A stretch of 64,000 nt of DNA, from positions 62,001-126,000 of the forward strand of contig JAJEKV010000482.1 in NCBI GenBank assembly GCA_021234155.1, in the 5' to 3' direction. Of the stretch, positions 32,130 through 44,472 are shown piece by piece (position 1 is the first letter of the stretch; each line of letters starts with the position of its first letter). The translations under genes and the position numbers were made by a program. Origin of the DNA: Isoetes taiwanensis (taxonomy: Eukaryota; Streptophyta; Lycopodiopsida; Isoetales; Isoetaceae). The notes beneath the pieces are model-generated. The model was given only the letters and a program-made list of their open reading frames with translations. It was not told the origin of the DNA and ran no database searches.

Positions 32130-32554
32130 GGGGCTTTTCACACGATCAGTGTGTCTTATATTTTAAGGCATACTATTGGTCCATGTCAACATTTAAGAAG
32201 AACTGGTTTTCACACGGAACCATATAAGACATGTCTCATTTAGGTTCGGGTAGGTTTAAATAGGTTCTATAGCAATGGAGTCTTATTTTTATAAGGGGAC
32301 TTCCCCGCCATAAAAATAAGACACCACTTATTATATTCTATTTTATTCTATTGACCAATCATATTCAAAATAAAAGGTGGTCTTATTTTGTGATGGTTTT
32401 CACACTAGTATTTGTTAGTGTCTCATTTACATAAGACACCCTGTAGTGTGAAAACAACTTATATTTGTGTGTCTTATTTTTTGCTTTGGAGTCACAAATG
32501 ATGTCTTATATGAAATGGGACAGCCATATTATAAGACATCGTGTGAAAAGGCCC
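32130..32554. mobile_element. Tourist-like MITE (PIF/Harbinger), 425 bp
   Basis: Left end GGGGCTTTTCACACGAT, right end inverted ATCGTGTGAAAAGGCCC, flanked by direct TTA (32,127-32,129 and 32,555-32,557). A TTA/TWA target duplication and G-rich ends with a following CACA are typical of Tourist MITEs. The interior repeats GTCTTAT/ATAAGAC in both directions. Non-coding. Confidence 0.82.
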
Positions 32555-32557
32555 TTA

Positions 32558-33152
32558 AGCGCAGAGATTTCTCTCTCTGATCTGAAGCCCAAAGCAAGGC
32601 GTCCATAGCCAAGCTCCACCGGACGCTAAAGGCCCGTTTCTGCTTAGCCTTACTTGCTGACGTTGAATTTTTTCCCCCTGTACACGTCATCTTTTTCTTG
32701 CTCCACGTCAATTTTTTTTCCTCAAGCCACGTCACATTTCAAAACACCTACATAATTTTATATGATGAGAGAAGAGATAGGAAAAGCTAGAGGATACAGA
32801 TAAATTCTTGTCAAAAAAATACTCCATTATTTGCTGAATAATACTTGCTTCCACTTTCTAATGCGTGCTAGAAGTGGTGCTTTCACAAAAACTTGAACAC
32901 AAATTTAGCCCTTTTATATACCACAAATCTGAAATAACAATGATTTTTCACAATACATCTTAAAGAAGAAGAAGAACTGACATTGGAGTAGAACAAATGG
33001 GTAATGTCTTTTTGGGTAGCTTTATGCTATGGGATTTGAGGGCTCGGCTGCAGAAGACAGAAAGCAAAACCTTGGTCACTGAAGTCTGACAATGGAGGCA
33101 ATGATTTCCCCCGTCCATGCATAACCTAATGCATCATAATTGTCCTTTAAAA

Positions 33153-33190
<38 letters not shown>

Positions 33191-34111
33191 GGGGGGGGCT
33201 CATGAATCTATTTAACGCAGGACACATGTCAAAGCAGGATCAATTGTCTCTTCTCCTCAAGCAAGTGACATGCAAGAGAAACACCAATCCTGGGTGGGTG
33301 CACAAAAACTTTCTATCAATTTTGATTTTCCATTCCCAATATCCACTATATATCTTCAATTGACCCACTAATATAAGGTTCTGTGGCTGTATTGCCTATT
33401 TAAACATGATATTTTATAGGCTTGCACTTATCAACCCTTTATGGGCAAATCCTGGCCTTTTAGACCAAGATCAACTTAGAATATGACATGTGAGATTAAA
33501 TCTGAGCCACCACGATCAAAACTCTAAAATTGGAATACCAAGTGCATAAAATATGCGTGAAAAGATTTAATTTGCACATTATGTGGTAATCCCTAATATA
33601 ATTTCCACATCAAAGCAATACAATTTCAAAATATCACTTCTTTTAAATTCATACCCAATGTAATTTTCACACCAACAGTAGGAATTCACAATTATAAGCA
33701 CATCACAACCTATCTTCTTGAGAATCGAACCCAAGCATGGCCATAGAGCTAGAAATTTGAAGTTATACCTAAGATGGTGCTTCAAGAACCCTTCTATTCA
33801 GCATCCATTGCCACCTTTAAGTCCACAAAAATACCACATACTCTATTTTTATTTCCATCTCCATGCTCTCAAGGATGTTATCCTGTCACATAATCATCAT
33901 TGAAAAACACATAAGCTCTCTCAAGTCACAACACATAAAGCACATGTGTGGTGGTGTCATCACCTCACCACCACACTAAAAAACATCGCATGATTTTGAT
34001 GGCGTCAACACCTCGCCACAAAAAAGGTCAAAAAAACCATAAAACAAAATCTAAAATATAAAAATATAAAACTTAGAAGATTCCATAGCCCTGTTGTATA
34101 AAGTCCGGGTA
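32558..34111. other. No gene seen; T32-G9 homopolymer
   Basis: AT-rich sequence with short frames only. At 33,158-33,198 a run of 32 T is followed directly by 9 G, possibly an old poly-A tail (minus sense) or assembly-prone repeat. No retroelement body is recognisable beside it. Confidence 0.4.
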
Positions 34112-35691
34112 TGTGATGTTCCCCTAAAATATACGGTATAAATACATATATTTTAAGGCTGCGTCACCATACAAGTCTACTATAGCCTTGTATACCATCA
34201 AGTGTGCTTAGGGAGGCATGGCCAAGTTATATTATATAACTTGCTAACCGTAGGATGGAACCATTTCCACATGGCCCCATCCAACCCGCCATACGGACGC
34301 AACATAGTGGAGCCACGTAGCATGATATGGCAACCCTAACCTATTTATGACCTGACCCTCACCTCAATCCACTTTTGGCTCCTACCATCTTGGAACCCTA
34401 TTTCGCCCGGAACTCCATTTCGAGAACTGTTTGTTGCAGCATAGCACGTATCAGCAGCCCAAGATCGTGATTATCACTAGAAGGGGTAGGAGCTACACCG
34501 AATCGTTTGCAAGCCATGGATAGCCCAGGAGCAGGTGGAAGTTCCTCCGGAGCAGGTATTTGGAGTAGTTTCCTAGGTAGATCATCTGGAAGCTAGGACT
34601 CCAGATGAGCTAGTATCTTGTATTTCTAGTAGAGCCCTCCTAGAACCTTCAGTTTGGATTTTGAACCCTAACCAACGAACCCTATGCACGTAATTAGGAT
34701 TAGATATTATTCTCATTATTTAACATGTTATATAGATATATGATGTTGGTTGATCATGTTTGCATCTCTTGTGTTGGGAAGGGGGCTAGAGACCTAGTAG
34801 TCTTGTTTAGATGATGCTTCTAGTTTAGGCCCTTTAGTTCCTATTATATTGTGACCTGCATATAGAGCCCACCAGGCTATGGAGGCTATGGAGTGACTGA
34901 GCACCACACAACTGGGTCAATGGTAAGATAGAGGGAGTCCCTGCTGAGCGCGGCTATTGGGGACTTGGAGCGAGCTAGGCTTATAGCCGGTCACTTCGTG
35001 TGGGCCAGATATGGGTCCGACACTTCCTGGGTCGATGGTGTCGCCCTGACCCTCAGGAATTGCAGGAGTTTGCCTAGTTTTTATTTTGGGGAGTTCAGTC
35101 AGTTAAGGACATGTGTCGTCACGATCCTCTAGTCGTTTACCGAGCCATTACATCCCTAGAAGGGGAGATGCCACCCTTCCTACCTCACGGACCGAGGAGA
35201 TGCAACCTGGAGTAGCCTCATTGGGTGATACCAAGAGGTTATGTCTCCGGTCGGTTACAATCACGACATAGTCTGATTTAGCCTATCCGCAAAGTATGCA
35301 CAGGAGAGGCAGATAAAGTGCTCAACCCTAGCCATTGTCTATAGCCAGCCCCGCCATTGTTATACCTCGGTTTGCTCTATCTTGAGACTCAGCCATCAGT
35401 CTACTTTCCCTTATGAGTCTGAGCCTGGATGGGAGCTTATATGTTTTACGATATGTTGGTATCTTTGATGGATCTTTGGATGGATAGATGTGCTACCTTC
35501 GTGATAGTTGGTTATGTTGTGATGTTTTGCCAGTGCTGATGTTGTAGTATGCTTCCACTGTTATAGGAGCCCGTTCGCGTCCTGGTCATCCCAAGAATGG
35601 GGCAGATGGAGGGCCCGTGTAGCAGATGATGCTGGATGGGGATTTCCCGTAGAGTATACGGGGGCATCGTATACTACCGGAGAATATCACA
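34112..35691 (+). mobile_element. Long terminal repeat, ~1.58 kb
   Basis: Begins TGTGATGTTC and ends GAATATCACA, matching inverted ends of the TG...CA type, and is followed after one base by a primer binding site. A TATA-like CCTATTTATG lies at about 34,340-34,350. No second LTR copy is visible in the window. The chromovirus pol at 42.2-45.9 kb is in the same orientation and could belong to it, with E2 inserted between, but no gag is visible to prove it. Confidence 0.6.
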
Positions 35692-35692
35692 A

Positions 35693-35704
35693 TGGTATCA
35701 GAGT
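35693..35704 (+). promoter_or_regulatory. Primer binding site, tRNA-iMet type
   Basis: TGGTATCAGAGT directly after the LTR. TGGTATCAGAGC is the standard complement of initiator methionine tRNA used by plant LTR retrotransposons to prime cDNA synthesis; 11 of 12 bases match. Confidence 0.8.
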
Positions 35705-37086
35705 AATGTTCTTGGTTCACCAAGAGCTAAAACTGGCCATAACCCTGACCAAGTAGAAATACCTAGCCTAGTAAAGTATGGAATGGGAATTCCAACGTCG
35801 AACCTCGAAAGAAGGAGAACAATTTTATCCCAAGTAGTAGGGTCATAGAATTAGGCTAAGTAATAAACTCAGGAGAAAAGAATAAGTCAAACGAGCATTC
35901 TAGCAAATTTGGAGTGGAAATTATGCATTAACACTAGACTTGTCCGGGGGACCATTTTGGATCCATGGACTGGAAATGGTCCACCATATCCCCTGCCACT
36001 TAAACCCATATATCTCACAAGAGAAATTTTAAATTTTAAATCTACCACCGCGCTTTGAGTCTTCACTTGATTCTTTATGATCTACGAGAATTTCATGACC
36101 AACTGGATTCACCTTTATGGTGGTATGATTGTTCAAACTTTGGAGAATTTGGTAGTTTTTACAGCACTCTAGAACTCCGTTCTTGAATTTTCTAGCATAA
36201 AATTATTTTAACCTTGCTAAATATGAAAGTAATTGATATATTATGATAAAGCACATCGATTTGCATGTTTTTATGTTTGGCCACTATCATTTGATGACAA
36301 TTGAAGTCGCCAAACCCTATTTGTCTTAAAACTGCTGCATGAGGTTCGAGAATTATTTCTCTCTTATTATTACAAGTTTTGACTCCATTTTTGTGACAAT
36401 GAGTTCTTAACAATAAAAGCTATTGTCTAAGGAATTTTTTAGATGTTCATATCTTATATGAATATCGTTATTAACGAAAGAAGTTATTGTACATTAAAAA
36501 TATAGATCAAAGTACTTCAATAAACCCCATCTATAAGTCTCACAAGAATAGTAAATGATGCACTCTAGTTAATCCTATATAGGAATTTAATCTATCAACT
36601 TAAATATAGTGTAACTTGGGTATAACCATGCATTATTTAGATCTAATATAACAGGATGAACACATTTGAAGTTCAAAAGTGCATTAGTTACACTCTAATA
36701 GGTCTAAAACTCAACAATGATGTAGCTAGTGATGGTTATTGATGAATAGAGGACAATATCACGAAGTTTAGCATGACTATAAATAAATAGATCAAAGGAC
36801 TTTTCGTACCTGTTTTTATAGTTTTTCTAAAATATTAACTTATTACACTATATTTCTCCTATAAGCCTTTTTAAATGATATAATATATGATAAAAAGGAA
36901 TATTGAGGTTCTTGGTGTGGTCTTATTAGAAAAAAATGAAGTAGTCAATATGTGGCTGCTTCAGAGTGTTGTAGTCTAAGTAGGACCGTAGTACATGTAG
37001 ATCACCTTTTATGATAGATTATGATTTCTGTAAAATTGAACTTTTGTTGGCAATATATATCTCAAATTTCATGTTAGAATAATATA
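35705..37086 (+). other. Leader or decayed gag region, nothing recognisable
   Basis: Follows the primer binding site, so it may be retrotransposon leader and gag, but it is AT-rich and I see no gag or zinc-knuckle motif. Confidence 0.35.
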
Positions 37087-37733
37087 TTTTGGTGAGAGAC
37101 TCGTCTGGAGGGGGAAAACCGGCCGATAGATAGGCATATCTTTCATCACAGCAGTGTACAACATTTTGAAAAAATATCTAAGGTGGAGGGTAGTCCACCA
37201 ATTGGGTCTGACTACCCACTAATAATAAAGGGGACCTGCCATAGGAACAACCCAGACCCCTTTTAAGATGGCGTAAAATAAGAAAGGCAAATAGGAGGCA
37301 ACGTGCGAAAGTTTATCATCGGGATGAAAAACCCCGCCCTTTCGGGTTTTCGAGGAAAACCCTAATGATAAACCTTCGCCCGACGGCTCCAAAGGAAAAG
37401 CCCGGGCCATCAAAGTGGAGATCATTGATGAAAAAGTCGAGGAAGCACAAGTTGGAGGTCGCAAATCAGACGATGCATCTCAAACTCCATGGGAGAGCCG
37501 AACAAAAGAAAGAAATAGCCATGATCACCTGAAAACTTAGGAGAAAAGAAAAGAAACAGAATGCATTAGACGTTTAGAAAAGTAACGCAACAAAGTCGCC
37601 ATCGGATGAAATGATCTGAAAAAAAACAACACAAAAGAAGTAGTTAACTAAAAAAATAGAAGCCATCACGCCGGCTCGGCGAAGCCCCCCAAGGGGGCTG
37701 GTCCATGATAAATCACAATCCTCCAATAAGAGA

Positions 37734-37901
37734 AGGGGCTGGTCACGCGAGCCACGCGACATAAGAGCATATCGTCAAACAACCTAACCTCTCAAATATA
37801 GAGGGGCTGGTCACGCGAGCCACGCGACATAACATCATATCTTAAAACAACATAACCTCTCAAATATAGAGGGGCTAGTCACGCGAGCCACGCGAAATGG
37901 A
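37734..37901. repeat. 68-bp tandem repeat, 2.5 copies
   Basis: Units start at 37,734, 37,802 and 37,870 with AGGGGCTGGTCACGCGAGCC. Each contains the imperfect palindrome GTCACGCGAGCCACGCGAC. A relative lies at 2,194-2,226. Confidence 0.9.
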
Positions 37902-38020
37902 ATCACAAATCAAAATAAAAAACGTGAATGCAAACAACTTAGGGTGGGAAGGGAGGGAACTAAGACCCAAAAAAACTGCTGTGAGAAGACGCCGATAATG
38001 GAGAAAGAGGCCAACAACAT

Positions 38021-38034
38021 ATATATAGCCTCGT
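38021..38034 (-). promoter_or_regulatory. TATA-like motif in E2-A end
   Basis: GGCTATATATATG on the minus strand, at the place where E1-A has GCTATATAAGG, reading inward. An identical motif occurs in E2-B at about 41,238-41,251. Confidence 0.4.
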
Positions 38035-39659
38035 CTCTCCCCAAAATGGCGATCCGACGGTGTCGAATCGCATGCATTTTGGTGAGAGACTCGTCTGGAG
38101 GGGGAAAACCGGCCGATCAAAAGAGAACTTCCATTTCAAAGCCTAGGGTGATGAGACAGGGGATATCAAGTTCCAGATAGGCACAAAAGAAAGATGGTGT
38201 AGAAGAATATGTAAGGTGGATCTAAAAAGAAAGAAAAGAAGAGTTAAATACATTAAGGAAAGGGAATAAAGACAACAATTCATAAAAATGCTTAAAAAAG
38301 TCAACACTAGGCTACCTCTGTCGGTCAAAGTAAGACAGGAAGGGCATTACGCAAAGGGGTTATCGGGGTCAAAGAGGATAGTCAGGCAAGGGATGAGATA
38401 GAACAATGATGTATTACGTCAAACTGGAATGGCCAGAGAGACTACGAGGAAAGCAATAAAAGGAGTTGAGATAGGTTAAAAAGAGAAAATCGGTTGGAAG
38501 AAATGAAACGAAGCAAAAAGGAACATTGGAATATGTGGGACGACCACAAAAGCAGACCAAAACAACAAAATGTGACAACAATCAAATGTACCCAAGGCAA
38601 CAATAATATGCATATGAGAAAAGTAAGACAATGTAAGGTGCCATAATAAACTGATACTAAAGGCAAGACAAGCTATGAGAAATCTCATGAAGCAGGAAGT
38701 AGATTTATTGAGGACATAGTGCAGAAATGTCCTATGAAACATAGGAAACAAAGAGCATGCTTAAAATAAATAAACTAGATCGGGAGTTTGATGGAAAGAA
38801 AAGATATTAGATGAGAGAATAGAGAAGGAAAAATGGGATAGCAAATGAGAGCAAATGAGAAAGCTGGGACTAGCATGGCGAATGAGACTCAAAACACTAA
38901 AGAGTTAATGGCCAAACGGGACGAGAACAAAAAAGGCGCAAATGAAGCAAAAAAGAGCACGAAAGAACGGTATCAAGCTTGTGAGGATGCAAATAGTATA
39001 AAAGCAAAAAAGGAGAAAGAGCCCAAAGATAAGAGTATTGGAAGAAAAGACGGGAAGGACCAAAAAAAGCAAATGAAGTAAACATAGATAACAATGGGTG
39101 TGACATAGAGCAATAAGAATGAAAATGAATAACCGATAGCTTAAACGTCGACAAGCCAAAAAAGGGATTAACGAGGCAACAAATAGGGTGGAAAGAAATA
39201 GGAACAGTAGGTGCAAGTTGAGCAAATGAACACATGAACACGCAACTAGCTCGTGAGGATGTAGATGAAACCTACAAGATGAACGATGAGAACTGAAATG
39301 AAGGGACCAACAAAAGGGGCAATGCCAACAAGAGAAACAACATAACAAATAGAACAAATAAAGTGATACAACTAAGGTGACCAAACATCCATGTCTCAAG
39401 CGGCCAAGAGTGCGTACTAAATTGAAATATTGTAGAAGAACCCCCAAAATTTGAAGTCCCTAACCAATGATGTTCAACCCCAGATCAAACATACCAAAAT
39501 CGTGCAAATTGAAGAAAGAAATAAATGTATGCCATATCAAAGAATTGCTATGACCATAACATCAGCATCAAGTAGCACAAAAAAGGGACCAAGGAAAGCG
39601 AGTACCACAAGCAACCCGTGCAAGAGCACCTCCGAACAAAATCAAGAAAGATAGATAAA

Positions 39660-39860
39660 TAGAGAGATAGATATGGCACACCGAACAAGGAGAAACCCAC
39701 GGCACCCTGGCATCCACGACAAGAAGCGACCAACCAAACGACCAAGAATGTTAGAATTTAAAACATAAAAGTTCACCAACAAGGAGAAACCCATGGCACC
39801 CTGGCATCCACCACAAGAGGCGACCAACCAAAGACCAAGAATGTTAGAATTGAAAACATA
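39660..39860. repeat. ~108-bp tandem duplication in E2-B
   Basis: Two copies of AACAAGGAGAAACCCAxGGC...CCAAGAATGTTAGAATT (from about 39,670 and 39,778). A further partial repeat with TTTTCAAAGCGTGGTTTGAA occurs twice at 39,885 and 39,975. Confidence 0.8.
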
Positions 39861-39984
39861 AAAGTTCACCTTATGAAAAAATTTTCAAAGCGTGGTTTGA
39901 AGCAGGAAGGATTCGACCAAGAAGGTTAGAATTTAAAACAGAAAAGTTCACCTTATGAAAACCTTATGAAAAAATTTTCAAAGC

Positions 39985-40045
39985 GTGGTTTGAAGCAGGA
40001 AGGATTCGAACCCTGGTAAGCACCACAATAAGCGATGGACCCAAC
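39985..40045 (-). other. Possible tRNA-derived SINE remnant
   Basis: The minus strand holds GGGTTCGAATCC (about 39,999-40,010), a perfect B-box, preceded at a plausible distance by GGTTGGGTCCATCG. The A-box match is poor and no tail is clear, so this is tentative. Confidence 0.3.
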
Positions 40046-41292
40046 CAAACGTCCAGCAAACTAGACAATAATCATTGTATTTCGAATTATATATATCCGC
40101 TATAAATTCCTGTCACAGAATAAAGAAGTAAGTAGGTCTGCACAAAGCCCTACTTATCACTGCAACGGCAAAACAAGAAGCAGCCGATGGTCGACGCGGC
40201 TGGATCCCGAGCTTCCATAAGCAAACAAATCATTGAAGCACCGAAGTAAGAGCTTCTTAATCTCAAGGAAGATACAGAATCTGAAGCTGGCATCCGAGAT
40301 CAAGATCAAGAGCAGTTAATCTGTCACAGAAAAATGATTGAAAGAACAAAAGGTACTCTGATAAGGTCTGGGCCAAGTCAAAAATGAAACAAGACTTTTA
40401 TATACAGATTGGAATCCAAAAATAAAGCAGGCTGGAATCAAGCACCAAAGGGGTGCAGACGAAAGTTAAGTCAAGCAGAAAAAACGTGATGAAATAGATA
40501 TAACCAAGAAGAAAAGAACATTAGTGATCAATCATGGTCTAAACCTGCAAAAAATCTCAGGACCCAAAAAAAGAAATACCTCCTTCGTTGCTCAAAAACT
40601 CACTGGAACTCCAGAAATTGATTTCACGACTTCAAAAATACAGAGGGGAACCGAGAAGCACCCAGAAAATCTAGAAGCCACTTTGAGATCTATGGCATGT
40701 GCGGTGGAGAGACAAGATCGGCGGAGGCAGCAGATCCCGCCAGGAAATTTCCAGAAAAGCCCCAGCTTCTTAGCCACTGCAAACTATCGATGTTATAGCT
40801 TCTTATTCAATCTGCATCAGAGCTATGAACATGCCCAAAGGGAGCCCCATCACTGTACTGGAACTAAATGTTCACCGCCTTCCACGATTTTCTGCAAAAT
40901 AGAAGAAGCAAGAAACAGAGAGAAACCCTATAGCAAAGTGAAAGGCCAAAAAACAACTAAATCTCTCAAAAACAACGACCCCTAAAACCCAATCGGAGGA
41001 GAGATCAACCATAACTAAGCTAGAACAATCTAGAATAAACAGAGAATCATAAACAACGACCGCCAAATTCCTAGCGGAGGAGAAATCAACCATCTACCAG
41101 AAATCAATGATCTAGCAAGGCGAGAACAAACACAGAACATCTAGAAAACTCGGAAGATCGAGAAACGAATGGGAACTAAGACCCAAAAAAACTGCTGTGA
41201 GAAGACGCCGATAATGGAGAAAGAGGCCAACAACATATATATAGCCTCGTCTCTCCCCAAAATGGCGATCCGACGGTGTCGAATCGCATGCA

Positions 41293-42180
41293 TTATATGC
41301 AAGATTTGAATATAAATAAGCATGGACTATTTATAGGTCCAAGATTAGACCAACTAGATGGAGAAAATTTCTCTATTTATTTGTGCTGCCGCTATTCATT
41401 TTGTCCCCTACAATGATACTATGACTTCTCATTGTCTATGAGATAACTTTTGAAGGGTGTCAGTGGATGTCCACATACATTCAAAGTAGCCCTTAACTGC
41501 TTAGCCTTTGTGCTTCGATATCACCCTTTAGATAGTCAATCCTCTTTAATCAACTAATGTTATCATATAGAATGTGATATATGTGAACTACATTTCAAAT
41601 AATTGATTAAGATGATGACGTTCTTGAGCTTTAAATGTGAGGTCATGTCGACCAATAATTGGCATCGACATAGCAGTCTCTCTTTATCTTCTTTAGTCAC
41701 AGCTTTTCATTTTTTCCTTGGTTCATCTTGCATTGTTTTCTTAACTTTGGTACGCTTTGCAATATGGTGTTTGAAGTTCATTCTCAAGGCACAAATCTAG
41801 AGATCAAACGTGGAAAACATTTGATCGTAACTTGGAACTAATCCTAAAAGCTTTAGTTCAAATCTAGCAATAAATATTTTTTATTGATAGAGCAGCCCAT
41901 GACATACTAAGATCCTAAAATTCAACTTGAGATTGACTAAGGTAAAGAAGTTATTGATTTAAAATGAACCTATGGATCATAATGGTCTTAGGTATAGAAA
42001 TCTTTCTTGATTTATCATGATCATGTCTTTTGCTCTTTTTCTTTACTTGTTTTTGCATTGGTCTCATATCCATACAAGCATTCATATATGATTTTTTCAA
42101 TGACATAATATTTCAATAAATTTCCTTCAAATTTAACAAATAAAACTCAATTAAAAGTCACTTAAAATTGTTACTATAAG
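41293..42180. other. No gene seen
   Basis: AT-rich spacer between E2-B and the chromovirus pol. No gag-like frame; short frames only. Confidence 0.4.
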
Positions 42181-42182
42181 TC

Positions 42183-42669
42183 AAAGCTGAACCTTCAAAT
42201 TACAAGCCAGTCCACAGTTGTTTCAGCAGAGAGGATAATACATGATAAGTTCTATAAAGTCCTCATAGACACAGGCAGCTCACACAACTTTGCATCTCCT
42301 AGATTGACAGTTGCGTTGAAGTCTAAGACCCTTAAGTCGAAGCCAAGACCAGTGAGCATGGCAAGTGGAGCTATTCGCCATACTAAGGGAAGAAGGGTCA
42401 ACTTGGACATAGATCTAAGTAGAACCAACTTGACCGTGGGTGTGGAAGTAATGGACATCGGTAAGTATGACTTTATAGTTGGCATGGAGTTCTTGAAGCC
42501 GGCAAAAACAATGATTGACCGCGATAAGCATGAGATTTTGATCATGGCACCTGATGGCAACTACTTTGTAGTCAAAGGTAAGGAAATTCCTTCCATAACG
42601 CAGTGCATGTCTTTGAAACAGTTGCATAAATGTATGATGAGGATGAGGTTGAGTACATCCTTAGGCTAG
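42183..42669 (+). pseudogene. Chromovirus protease
   Basis: Contains LIDTGSSHNF (42,264-42,293), the DTG/DSG active site of a retroviral-type aspartic protease. The frame continues through FIVGMEFLK and a conserved YFVVKGKE-like stretch to 42,669. The enzyme would cleave the Gag-Pol polyprotein. Confidence 0.85.
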
Positions 42670-43696
42670 AGACTGTTGAGGCAGATCAGAAGCATCAGAA
42701 AGAGTTAAGCTTGAAGCAATTGCCTAGAGCAGTTGCTAGACTAATTAAGGAATTTTATGATATCTTTCCAATTAAAATCCATGAGCTACTGCCCTATAGA
42801 GGCATGGAATGTGAGATCACTCTAGCACCAGATGCTAAGTCTACTAGTAAGGCTCCTTATAGGATGAGCACCCCGGAGCTAGCAGAGCTAAAGAAGCAGT
42901 TGCAGGAGCTGCTAGAGCTTGAATTTATTAGAGCAAGTGTATCACACTTTGGGGCACCCATCCTCTTCGTAAAGAAGAAAGATGGAAGTTTACGGATATC
43001 TATTGGCTACCGTTAATTGAACAATAAGACGATAAAGAATAAATACGCCTTGCCAAGGGCAGATGACTTGATGGACCAGCTCCAAGGAGCAAAATTCTTT
43101 TTCAGGGTTGATTTGAGATCTGGTTACCACCAAATAAGAATCAAGGAAGAAGATATCCATAAGACCAGGGTGAAAGCATGCTAGGGTGTACCATCTAAAG
43201 TACTTTTTAGGGAGTGCGAAACTACCCAGAAAAGTACCCAGCACTGGGTACTGGGAACTTGCATAAATGCTGCAATAAATAATAAGTTTGAGAGTTAATC
43301 CATTTATATTAGTCTCTAATAGTATTGGTATCCTCTAATACTATAGATTGACATGTTATTGACCTTCAATTCAAAAAATTTTAAATGATTTTAATGGAAA
43401 GAAAAAACAGAAAGTACCAGTTTTAAAAGTACCCAGTGTAGGTACTTTTGAGGGTTCCAAAAGTGGTACACCGTAGCATGCTTTTACCCACCACTTTTAG
43501 AATGCGGTATGGATATTACGAATTTACAGTTATGCCATTTGGTCTATCAAATGCGCCAACAACCTTTATGGGAATGAATGACATTTTCAGGGAATTTTTG
43601 GACAAATTCGTCATCATCTTCTTTGGCGACATTTTGATTTACAAGGAAAGTTTTGGAGAAGCTAAGGCGACACTGCTTGTTCGGCAGGTTTTCTAA
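42630..43696 (+). pseudogene. Chromovirus reverse transcriptase, split by a MITE
   Basis: LPYRGMECEITLAPDAKSTSKAPYRMS, ELLELEFIRASVSHFGAPILFVKKKDGSLR, then after a stop [22 protein letters not shown] and [23 protein letters not shown]. The MITE interrupts here. The frame resumes [26 protein letters not shown]. The expected catalytic FIDD/YADD block reads FFGDILIY, so the first Asp is Gly and the enzyme could not work even without the stops. Confidence 0.88.
43168..43489. mobile_element. 322-bp MITE with ACCA target duplication
   Basis: Ends GGGTGAAAGCATGCTAGGGT and inverted ACCGTAGCATGCTTTTACCC; 24 of 26 bp match. Direct ACCA at 43,164-43,167 and 43,490-43,493. Removing the insert and one ACCA restores the reverse-transcriptase frame ([10 protein letters not shown]). 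The interior carries several AAAGTACCCAG / CTGGGTACTTT words. The 4-bp duplication equals that of the 15-kb element, but the ends differ, so the superfamily is open. Confidence 0.92.
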
Positions 43697-43779
43697 GTGC
43701 CATTTCACTACATTAAAATATGGGTACCTAGGCTATGTGATATCAGATGAGGATAGCCACCGACCCGTCGAAGATCGAG

Positions 43780-44460
43780 GCAATAAGTAGTTGGCCGACA
43801 CCAAGCAAAAGTAAGAAGCTTCCGCGGCCTCGCGGGGTATTATAGAAAGTTTGCGAAGGACTTTGCTAAGTGGGCAGCTCCCCTTTCAGATCTCACCAAG
43901 CACTTCAAAATCAAGATTGGATGGATCATTGGATCAAGAACATTCAAGCCTCTTTTGACAAGCTCAAATAATCCTTGACAACAGCCCCGGTGTTAACATT
44001 GCCAGACCCAGAGAAAGATAAGCTAGTGGCAACTGATGCAAGTAAGATAGCTACAGGGGGAGTGCTTATGTAGGAGGGCAGAGTTGTAGCATACGACTCC
44101 AAAAAGATGAACGACGTAGAGCAACGCTACCCGACTCATAATCAAGAGCTTCTAGCTGTCATCATGGCCCTGTGTATTTGGAGGCACTATTTGCCGGGAA
44201 GGAAATTTCAGTTAGATACTGACCACCAGTGCCTCCAGTACATCTTCACACAACCACTCCTCAACTTAAGACAAAGACATTGAATGGAGTTCCTAGAAGA
44301 ATATGATTTTGACATATCATACAAGCCAGGGAAATTAAATGTGGTTGCTGAACACTTTCTCACCGGCCATTGGCGACACAGAGTGCATTGCAATGCCATC
44401 TCGACCATCTCCAGAGAAAATTGAAGATGCTATCCCCTCTAGTGAAGAATTTCAAAAAAT
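43780..44460 (+). pseudogene. Chromovirus RNase H region
   Basis: Read across frames: FRGLAGYYRKFAKDFAKWAAPLSDLT (connection domain), then LVATDASKIATGGVLM, VVAYDSKKMNDVEQRYPTHN, ELLAVIMALCIWRHYLPG and TDHQCLQY. These carry the D-E-D residues of the RNase H fold. Several in-frame stops. Confidence 0.8.
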
Positions 44461-44472
44461 ATGAGGTAGTCT

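Larger units (their letters stand above)
37087..38076. mobile_element. E2-A: element with asymmetric TIRs, relative of E1-A
   Basis: 990 bp. Starts TTTTGGTGAGAGACTCGT. The inverted copy (GTCTCTCCCCAAAA, 13 of 14 matching) lies inside the other end, followed by hairpin GCGATCCGACGG...GAATCGC (38,049-38,071) and terminal ATGCA. Right after the shared start it matches E1-A (AGATAGGC...TTTCATCACAGCAG), and it carries the same 60-bp hairpin (37,312-37,373). It contains a 68-bp tandem repeat. Helitron2/Helentron-like by structure only. Confidence 0.6.
38077..41292. mobile_element. E2-B: head-to-tail partner of E2-A
   Basis: 3,216 bp, beginning at the base after E2-A ends. It shares the first ~41 bp with E2-A and the last ~120 bp almost exactly (41,172-41,292). 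After its start it matches E1-B (ACCGGCCGA...AGAACTTCC), not E2-A. The plus strand is purine-rich as in E1-B. The host joint is ATA^TTA with no duplication. Frames inside (for example 40,524-40,985, 153 codons) match nothing I know. Confidence 0.6.
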
